Source: Linyphia triangularis
Lineage: Eukaryota > Arthropoda > Arachnida > Araneae > Linyphiidae
Assembly: GCA_963978545.1 (NCBI GenBank)
Contig: OZ021729.1
Coordinates: forward strand, 89,806,466 to 89,870,465
Direction: 5' to 3'
Length of the DNA stretch: 64,000 nt
Of this stretch, positions 57,868 through 64,000 are shown in pieces. The notes beneath the pieces are model-generated. The model was not told the origin of the DNA. It saw only the letters and a program-made list of their open reading frames with translations, and did not search any database. Within the stretch, counting starts at the first letter, position 1; each line of letters opens with the position of its first letter. The translations under genes and the position numbers were made by a program.

Positions 57868-57915
57868 GTCCTAGGCAGCAACTGAGCCCCCGCCCGAATG
57901 AGTGTTGTATATATA
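57851..57915 (-). promoter_or_regulatory. TATA/Inr/DPE promoter of the primase-helicase gene
   Basis: TATATATA at 57915-57908, CTCAGTT initiator with A at 57883, GGACCT at 57856-57851 (+28 to +33). The first ATG (57867) lies between initiator and DPE. Confidence 0.8.
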
Positions 57916-58033
<118 letters not shown>

Positions 58034-58042
58034 TACACTATC

Positions 58043-58398
58043 ATGGTTCTGGCTGCAGCCTTTTTTAAATTTTACAAAGACCTCTTGTGCCAGAATTTTT
58101 TCTTCTAGCGCCAGAATTTTTTTTCTTCTTGGCTCAGAATTTTTTTCTCGTCACGAAATATATTTTTCTAGGGTGGGACAAAACGTTCAGTGTCAACCTT
58201 GTCTTGGGACGTCGTTACTTATTATTCCTTGTGTCTTTTTGATGAGGTACCAGATGGCCACGAAGCAGCTTCGACGCCCTATCTCAACCCGTGTTCCAAA
58301 TCCTTGTCGGACCTTCTTTATTAAACTCAAAAGTTGTATAACCAACGGCCCCAACATCCATACATTCAAAGGCGTGTCAATAAGGGGAGCGAGCAGAG
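58043..58398. repeat. Leader-like repeat, diverged copy 3
   Basis: It starts atggttctggctgcagcc after the T tract, like copies 1 and 2, and shares gtcgttacttat and atggccacgaagcagcttc with 35008-35075. No gene is supported. Confidence 0.65.
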
Positions 58399-58463
58399 AC
58401 GTCCTTCCATGTCGGGGTCTGGGCACCGACTGAGCAAACGACAGGTTTTGGGTTATATATATA
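58399..58463 (-). promoter_or_regulatory. Complete promoter without a gene
   Basis: TATATATA at 58463-58456, TCAGT initiator with A at 58431, GGACGT at 58404-58399 (+28 to +33). It drives into the leader-like repeat. Confidence 0.7.
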
Positions 58464-58553
58464 CTAAAAACCCTCTACGACCTATGTGTACAATGACGGC
58501 TAATCGGGCCAGGTACTAACAGTTTAACGTGGATTCCAAACCAAAACGAACAT

Positions 58554-58619
58554 CCATGCCGGGATTCAAACCCGGCACCTTTGGCATGTGAAACCAAAGC
58601 GCTAACTCCACCACCATGG
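58554..58619 (-). tRNA. tRNA-Val(CAC)-like sequence, probably tRNA-derived repeat
   Basis: The minus strand reads GTGGAGTTAGCGC (D-arm like), an anticodon arm CTTTGGT/GCCAAAG with a 7-nt loop TTCACAT (anticodon CAC), and a good T arm GCCGGGTTTGAATCCCGGC. The acceptor stem is not clean and the tail cggcatggatgtt is shared with 41268-41334. I favour a SINE head over a working tRNA. Confidence 0.55.
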
Positions 58620-58866
58620 GTCTGTTTTGCTAATGAAATATATATTTCTATTAACAACTTTTATTTATTTTAAACCTCCTTTAACTTGGTTCCAAATGTA
58701 TGTAAGCACTCAAATAATTTTACGTTGTAATTTCTCTCTCCGTGTTTATTATAAAATCAATGTGCAATAAAATGTCTATGGGGACACTACAAACGAAAAA
58801 ATATTCTGCACTTTCCAAAGTTATTCCCAATACATTAATGTTCATTTAAATAATTACTCAATATTT
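58620..58866. other. Non-coding gap
   Basis: AT-rich, no gene or structured element seen. Confidence 0.5.
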
Positions 58867-59046
58867 TCAATATTGAAGTTTCAGCATCACAGCAATTCCC
58901 AGTGAACAGACAGCTAGGACCACCTGCGTGTAAAACGTATAGTCCGTCCAAGCTGATCCTGGTATAAAATGCATCAGTCCATTACATATCATTATTAAGA
59001 GTAGCAGGGTCACGAGACCATTCATCAAAGCAGCTTTTACATCCAT
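58867..59046 (-). CDS. Small two-helix membrane protein (59 residues)
   Basis: A short frame from ATG at 59046 to TGA at 58867. It has two hydrophobic segments, LVTLLLLIMICNGLM (11-25) and VVLAVCSLGIAVML (42-55), separated by a polar loop with a PGSAW turn and aromatic residues. The pattern, a hairpin of two membrane helices, fits small viral envelope or infectivity proteins. It lies near the PIF-like gene on the same strand. TATAAAG stands 24 nt before the ATG, rather close for a promoter. I do not recognise a family. Confidence 0.55.
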   Translation of the reverse strand: MDVKAALMNGLVTLLLLIMICNGLMHFIPGSAWTDYTFYTQVVLAVCSLGIAVMLKLQY

Positions 59047-59265
59047 TGGGTATCACTTTACTTTATATTATTCGAGGTGGATTTTAAAAATCTCGTTTGG
59101 CACCGTTTCCCCATTTTTTTACGACACTTGCATCACCAGTGAGGAAATTGATGCTAATCAGAAAGTCACAAAGGATGGTGCTCACGAGGCAGTAGTTTTC
59201 CAATAATCCATTTAAAGAGCGAGCAGGTCCTTCGAGGTTTGGTCACCGACGCATTTATTTTTTAA
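59047..59265. other. Non-coding gap with half a hairpin module
   Basis: At 59099-59142 one arm of the 28967-29020 hairpin plus its flank (ggcaccgtttccccattttt, then gacacttgcatcacca) is present; the other arm is missing. No gene. Confidence 0.6.
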
Positions 59266-60235
59266 TCACACCACTAGATTATTGATATGAGTGTTCAAAT
59301 ACACGTCTCTATACTTAGACATTGAAATTAAATTTTTAAAACTTACTACACCTTCGTCTTTTGGGCAATAGAAGAGATCCTTTTTCCAAAACTCATTCGT
59401 CATACATTCGACCCGTCCCACCAACCGGTCCTGTTCAATCCTCGTCTGTTCGGCTACACATTCGGATGTAGGATCCAATGAATATTTATGCTGGTAGACC
59501 ATACAATCGCACGTACGCGTATCTTTATTCCAACCCATATTGGGTAACGGTCTCGGAATATCCCGTATACAATAGTCTGGGGAACAGGTAAACGGTAAGG
59601 CTTCCACGAGGGGTTTACCCAACTCATCTTTTGATTCACACTTGCACTGATATCTAAACTCTTTGTTGGGCAACAGTTCGTAATAATCCTCGATGGCCTC
59701 GGCCTTTACCATCAACTTGTTATCCCACAAGTAGTTTAGATTCGGATCTTGGGCTGCTTCGTATTGACAAGCCGTATCCTCTCTATAAATACTCTCATTG
59801 TGGTGAATGCAAGACCATCCCGTTAACGTAAACACCGGATAGGTCGTTATTTCATAACATTCTCCTGCTCCTTTCGGCAATAAACACCGGATAGGTCGTT
59901 ATTTCATAACATTCTCCTGCTCCTTTCGGCAAACAATACGTTCCGGGTGTCAGCTGACGATCCAAGATGTACATTTTTTCTCCGGGTTGTATACGATACG
60001 GGTCGTACGCATCTCCGTTCGTGCAGTATTCAGAACAGTCACAGGACGTATCCGTAGGGCATTTGAAACCATGAAGAGGACAGAGAGACGAGAGCACGGG
60101 ATGACTCGAAAACCAAGATTCGGGTAAAATGTAATGGTATTTGGACAGTTGAATCCACGGTTTGTAAAATAAATTAAAGATTGTAACGAGCAAGAGTAGA
60201 ATCAAGATCCAAGCAATGTATTGGTTCTTTGCCAT
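59266..60235 (-). pseudogene. PIF-like cysteine-rich envelope protein, frameshifted
   Basis: The N-terminal part (60235 to about 59852, 127 codons) has one membrane anchor (residues 7-27) and then a cysteine-rich ectodomain with CPLHGFKC, CDCSEYC and a PGTYCLPKG turn. The rest (59880-59266) carries GWSCI, CKC and CDC motifs and about ten more cysteines. A single N-terminal anchor plus this cysteine pattern resembles the baculovirus/nudivirus per os infectivity factors that act in gut entry. A 52-bp tandem duplication (59829-59880 and 59881-59932) shifts the frame between the parts. This could be an assembly artefact or true inactivation. The PIF label is by resemblance; I cannot say which PIF. 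Confidence 0.55.
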
Positions 60236-60584
60236 TGTGTGTCTGCTAATGCTTGCCTTTAATTTAGAACCCGTCCTCGGTCGACCGTCGCATAACCATT
60301 ACGCTTTTATTTGGACGCGAGACACTATCCGTCTCCTACATATCTTACCTAGCGACGTGTACGTTTTGGTTAACGGGGCGACTTGTTATTTGTACTTGAA
60401 GACGGAATCGACCGAAACGTATATTCCTGCCATTCAACTGAATAAGAAACAGCAACGAGATATTTTTCATTATCGTTATGTACTGGACTGGATTGAAGAC
60501 CCTCCCGTCGTCAAGGCCTACTCTCAATCCTCGGCTTCCAACATTGTGAACATTTTAAACGAACTCAACAAGTCCTTGCCTTGA
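60216..60584 (+). CDS. Secreted or membrane-anchored 122-residue protein
   Basis: The first 22 residues (FFAIVCLLMLAFNLEPVLG) form a signal peptide or anchor, followed by a folded-looking domain with strands and a single cysteine (C79-type context GATCYLYL). It has no family I recognise. Its start overlaps the divergent start of the PIF-like gene by 20 nt, and its end overlaps the convergent 60565-61071 gene by 20 nt. This packing and the shared membrane targeting suggest an envelope-related role (inference). Confidence 0.65.
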   Translation: MYWFFAIVCLLMLAFNLEPVLGRPSHNHYAFIWTRDTIRLLHILPSDVYVLVNGATCYLYLKTESTETYIPAIQLNKKQQRDIFHYRYVLDWIEDPPVVKAYSQSSASNIVNILNELNKSLP

Positions 60585-61071
60585 TTTGACGACATTTCTC
60601 AAGAAACGTATGATAAGACTTGGGTCCGTAAATGTGGAGATCTGGAAAGGTATTGTTTAAATCCCGTATATGATGATCGGCATATTCTACATAGTAATGA
60701 AACCCAACGTACTGGATCCCGGTGAGTTGAAGGTATAGATGAATCATTTCCATACCCTCTCTAGAAGTAGTGTTACTATGTTGAAACTTGACGCGGAAAG
60801 GGTAAAGGGGTATGATTGAAATCTCGTGTCGTTGAGCGAGCCGTATGTTATCAAATGTGACAATGAGGAGTCCGACGGCATGAGGAACGATTTTGGTCAA
60901 AAGAGGAGTGCGTATTTCAAATGAAATAAAGAGAGGCATTTCGCTGTAATATTTCAAGAGTTCTAACCATCGTTCTATAAAATGCTGCAGCAGATCTGGT
61001 TTGTTACAGTAGCGCAAGACTCGAAAGTAAAATTCCGAGACGTGGGACTTGGCAACTTGTATGTCAAACAT
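60565..61071 (-). CDS. Unknown 168-residue protein
   Basis: The frame is open from 61212, but the TATA box (61208) and initiator (61176) lie in that extension. The first ATG after the start site is 61071, giving 168 residues. The protein looks compact (strands and helices alternating), with no membrane segment, cysteine pattern or motif I recognise. Its 3' end overlaps the convergent gene at 60216-60584 by 20 nt. Confidence 0.7.
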   Translation of the reverse strand: MFDIQVAKSHVSEFYFRVLRYCNKPDLLQHFIERWLELLKYYSEMPLFISFEIRTPLLTKIVPHAVGLLIVTFDNIRLAQRHEISIIPLYPFRVKFQHSNTTSREGMEMIHLYLQLTGIQYVGFHYYVEYADHHIRDLNNTFPDLHIYGPKSYHTFLEKCRQIKARTC

Positions 61072-61175
61072 GGGAAAGCGGACCTTGAGGAAAAAAGGCC
61101 TTTGAGTCTGCAATATCCAAAAGTAAGAAGTAGATGATGGGATAGCTCTGCACGGGTCGGTGTCTGGAGAGGGAA

Positions 61176-61208
61176 TGAGGCGGTCACGGGAAATGGGTTG
61201 TATATATA
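61176..61208 (-). promoter_or_regulatory. TATA/Inr promoter of the 168-residue protein
   Basis: TATATATA at 61208-61201, CTCATTC initiator with A at 61176 (32 nt). At +28 the sequence is AGAGCT, one mismatch from the DPE rule. Confidence 0.7.
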
Positions 61209-61209
61209 C

Positions 61210-61210
<1 letters not shown>

Positions 61211-61278
<68 letters not shown>
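61211..61278. repeat. A(n)T(n) palindromic tract between divergent TATA boxes
   Basis: The clearest symmetrical case: tatatatacc-A(n)-T(n)-ggtatatata. Confidence 0.9.
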
Positions 61279-61279
<1 letters not shown>

Positions 61280-61280
61280 G

Positions 61281-61311
61281 TATATATAACTTGGGTTCTG
61301 AGGTTTGTTCA
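61281..61311 (+). promoter_or_regulatory. TATA/Inr promoter directed antisense into the next gene
   Basis: TATATATA at 61281, TTCAGTC initiator with A at 61311. No DPE. It starts 2 nt from the stop codon of the minus-strand gene 61309-62109, so a plus-strand transcript would be antisense to it. Confidence 0.55.
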
Positions 61312-62109
61312 GTCACTGTCAGATGATTCAGAAGAGTACGAGTTTGGGACGTAGGTTGGATCTTTTTCGAGTTCCTTTAATTCATCAGTGTCTTCCTCGT
61401 AGAATCCCATTTCTTCGTCTGAATCTGTATCCAGTAAAGTGGTTTCTTGATTTACTTCCGTGGCATCATTTGAATCAAGCCGTCCCTCCTCCATCATTGT
61501 TTCAACGTCCGTCAAAACCTTTTCCAAAGTATCATTTGCTTGAGTCGAAACATCTGCTGACAAAGTGTTACTTTCAGCCAGTATTTCTCCGCAAAAGCAA
61601 CAAAACAGTGGTGAATGTCTAACCAACTGGTCATAACACCCTCTTTTAAAAGTTTTCAGAAACTTGTTCAAATTACACAAACTTTCAGCATGGGGAGGGT
61701 CTATGAAACATTTGATTTTTTCATCTGTATGTTGAAAGTCGTTGAAAGCGTTGGTGGTCATAATCATAATCTCTGCCGACGTGACTTGATTAGTAAGAAT
61801 CATTCGGGTCGCGTCCCAATCCAAATCTTGTGAGAGAATTTTCAAAAAGTTTTCGGGGGTCTTGTGAGGATTTGACATAAAACCCAATTCTTTGACATGC
61901 TCACCGCGAATTTCAATAGAGTCGCGTCGGTGAAGACATATGGAGATGTTAACTTTTCTACTAGTTTTTGGATCTAGAGTCACCATTTGAAGAGTCGTGT
62001 CGGGAAGATGGACCAAGACATAGTGTTTTATAAAATCTATGTAAATGGACGGATGAACGTACACTTTGAAACTGTTTGCCAAGTATTTCGAGACCAACAA
62101 TGCACTCAT
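61309..62109 (-). CDS. Unknown 266-residue protein with acidic tail
   Basis: The frame opens at 62199, before the initiator (62184). The first ATG after the start site is 62109 (266 residues). The N-terminal 190 residues look folded; a CCFCGEIL site near 180-187 could bind metal with other cysteines. The last 75 residues are strongly acidic and end in SYSSESSDSD, with casein-kinase-like serine sites. A nuclear or chromatin-related role would fit, but I do not recognise a family. Confidence 0.7.
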   Translation of the reverse strand: MSALLVSKYLANSFKVYVHPSIYIDFIKHYVLVHLPDTTLQMVTLDPKTSRKVNISICLHRRDSIEIRGEHVKELGFMSNPHKTPENFLKILSQDLDWDATRMILTNQVTSAEIMIMTTNAFNDFQHTDEKIKCFIDPPHAESLCNLNKFLKTFKRGCYDQLVRHSPLFCCFCGEILAESNTLSADVSTQANDTLEKVLTDVETMMEEGRLDSNDATEVNQETTLLDTDSDEEMGFYEEDTDELKELEKDPTYVPNSYSSESSDSD

Positions 62110-62183
62110 GACGTTGAAGGAAGTAGACGGGAAGACGGAGCAAGAGGAGGTGGTTGTTGACTGGGCAGAGGCCGAAGGCAGAA

Positions 62184-62216
62184 TGGGGCCTATGGACAAT
62201 TTGGGCTCTATATATA
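62184..62216 (-). promoter_or_regulatory. TATA/Inr promoter of the 266-residue protein
   Basis: TATATATA at 62216-62209, CCATTC initiator with A at 62184 (32 nt). No DPE at +28. Confidence 0.65.
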
Positions 62217-62221
62217 CTCGT

Positions 62222-62222
<1 letters not shown>

Positions 62223-62286
<64 letters not shown>
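62223..62286. repeat. A(n)T(n) palindromic tract
   Basis: A run from 62223 and T run to 62286. The DNA polymerase stop codon (62287-62285) overlaps its right edge. Confidence 0.85.
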
Positions 62287-62289
<3 letters not shown>

Positions 62290-64000
62290 TCCTTGGCATC
62301 TTGCGCACTGCCACTTTGGGGTAAAATGTTACCCTCTTTTTGCATTGTTTCTTTGACGTTCCTGGATCCTTTACCCGTACATTCTCTTGTAATAAGAAGA
62401 TATTTCTTTGTTGCAATGGAGTTTGTTTCGGTGACTTTTTGCGCTTTGTAGTCACTTTCTTTACTTTCTTTACTTTCTTTACACACGTCCCCCGTTTTTG
62501 TGGCAAATGATTATTCATCTGGAATGTATACTTGACACCCTTTTCTACCAACATTGTTAAATTGTGATCTCTATCCCACGGATTATCCATACTCATTTTA
62601 TATTTCAGCTCGGCGTGTACAAACCTCTTCCAATGTATGGTATTCAGTACAAAATCGCACTTTTCCAACGGAGACTTGATGTGCCAGTAGGCCATATTTA
62701 TTAATGTATACAGAATTTTCTTTTGACTCATAAAAATCTTTTGAAAATTCACCGATTCGTAATCCTCCACATCCATTACCCATTTCGAAGCCTCTTGGGC
62801 TGACACGTCGGCATTACTATAATTGTATTCAATGTAATCGTTGGCTTTGTCGGGATATCTATCCAAGATGCGAACCGCTGCACACGTTTTGGACTTGTAC
62901 TCGTGGCGGTGCTTCGTCTTGCGATAAATGGAATATTTTGTAGAATCCCGGCATTTATACTGAGCTTCGAGTAACGTCTCAACCCAAAGGATCCAACCTT
63001 GACTCTCGAGAGAAATGGTATCCATCCCATGGACCTCAAATATGACGTTCCACACGGCTTTTAAAATCTTGTCCAACATTGCAAATACCAAGCCGTTGAT
63101 TTTTTTACCGAGTCCTTTGGTCTCCATATCCCCCTTTTGCGTTTCGTAAATATATCTCTTTTTTCCCAACACCAAGAGCCGTTTCATACGTTCCTCATAC
63201 TTTAATTCAACAAAGGGAAGATGCAAGTACTCGTTAAGGATATTACAATTGTCGATGGGCCATTGATACACCATAGTGCTGTCCGTGTCGGCGTACACCG
63301 TCTTGTAACCCGACCGTTGCAGAAAATGATACGCCCCCAGCAACTGATAGCGAGATAAGGTGACGATCGTTTTGGGTATATCAATTGCAAATAAGGGGGA
63401 ATCTTTGGTGGCCATCGTCCCGTACAAGGAATTGAGAGTCAGTTTGATGCACAGTTGTACATTGTAATGATACACGTCGCTCGTCTCTTTCCATTTCGTT
63501 TGATGATACTTGCGAAGGTTCAGGAAATGCTCTACCAAACACGGTAAAAACGCACACGTCTTATTATTGATGACAATCAGTAACGTGTCCTCGTCCGTAC
63601 ATTTCGGATACGAAAAGTGTTCACAAGGTCCAAACTCGTCCGTTTCGAAATTGGCTTTGCTGTGCAAGCGGTAAGGATAGAGCGTTAACCCCTCTGTTCT
63701 CGGAAACGTAGCCAACTCTTCGCGCGTCATGATGGCGCACGTTCCATAGCACAAGTTGGAACTGAGTATTGCCGTCGGATACATGCTACTAAAATCCAAG
63801 AGGGACACGTCCTCGTACGTTTTTTGGGGAAAACAAAAATTGAGACCTCCCTGATACTTTTCTTTTTTGGATACATACAAGTTCTTGTTGAAAAAGGTCG
63901 TGTTGAAAAAGAACCCGAGACGCGTTCCGTACGTTTTAAAGAGTTCCAAGGCGTAGCGAGAATTTCCCAGGTGAAGGACTTGGACGGCATCGAGAGCTGT
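62285..64000 (-). CDS. Family B DNA polymerase, C-terminal part (gene continues past the window)
   Basis: About 570 residues of the polymerase are present; the frame is open at the right edge, so exonuclease and N-terminal domains lie outside. The three core motifs are intact. Motif A is DFSSMYPTAI (about 63803), motif B is KLTLNSLYGT (about 63440) and motif C is YADTDST (about 63297). KKRY, the conserved primer-strand contact, follows near 63160. The aspartates for both catalytic metal ions are there, so the palm is probably active. The C-terminal 70 residues are basic (KKVKKVKKVTTKRKK), perhaps a nuclear localisation or DNA-binding tail. Together with the D5-like primase-helicase it would form the replication core. 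The part seen does not show whether priming is by protein or nucleic acid. Confidence 0.93.

Noticed and set aside
58193..58426. Frames downstream of the 58431 promoter
   Set aside because: They lack an ATG in a sensible position and lie in a leader-like repeat that is open by chance on both strands.

Overview
This window reads as a large double-stranded DNA virus of an arthropod, joined to or embedded in host-type repetitive DNA. Viral hallmarks are a family B DNA polymerase (cut by the right edge), a D5-like primase-helicase, a cysteine-rich envelope protein resembling the per os infectivity factors (PIFs), an ALKBH2-type AlkB dioxygenase, two double-RING proteins and a BRO-N-like protein. 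No ribosome-binding sites or operons are seen; genes have their own RNA polymerase II-type promoters and often an AATAAA signal overlapping or just after the stop codon. A nimavirus-like or other naldavirus-like identity is my best inference, not something I can prove. Host-type features (a 27 kb satellite array, a piggyBac-type MITE, Tc1/mariner-like ends, two tRNA-derived sequences) and broken genes (in-frame stop, frameshifts) make an endogenous viral element likely, although assembly error or a virus carrying host repeats cannot be excluded.

Layout. 1-27540: AT-rich satellite with about 890-bp monomers in higher-order units, no real genes, interrupted by one 217-bp MITE. 27541-28966: unique AT-rich DNA that begins with a transposon-like end. 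28967-33934: two paralogous RING genes and a regulatory-looking nuclear protein, all on the minus strand, separated by about 470-bp tandem repeats. 33962-38580: promoter/leader cassettes, a SOCS-box gene and a BRO-N-like gene. 38581-39507 and 48451-49142: the same AT minisatellite in opposite orientation, flanking a block with an acidic putative activator and a three-member C2H2 / possible HUH-nuclease family (one broken, one intact, one truncated). 49804-53070: a basic nuclear-type protein, the AlkB homologue and a small unknown protein. 53227-53818: A/T tracts and minisatellite. 53827-57867: unknown gene plus D5-like primase-helicase. 58043-59046: degenerate leader copy, tRNA-like sequence and a 59-residue two-helix membrane protein. 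59266-62109: broken PIF-like gene, a secreted or membrane protein and two unknown genes. 62285-64000: DNA polymerase.

The strongest signal is architectural. About a dozen promoters share an arthropod core layout: a TATA box 31-33 nt before a TCA(G/T)T initiator, and a DPE (GGACCT, AGACCT or GGACGT) at exactly +28 to +33. Many sit beside long A(n)T(n) tracts, several as divergent pairs. Three genes end with a related hairpin placed 13-14 nt after the stop codon. Several complete promoters have no protein gene downstream and drive into repeats. Together these suggest a virus that multiplies complete arthropod core promoters and 3'-end hairpins as modular cassettes.
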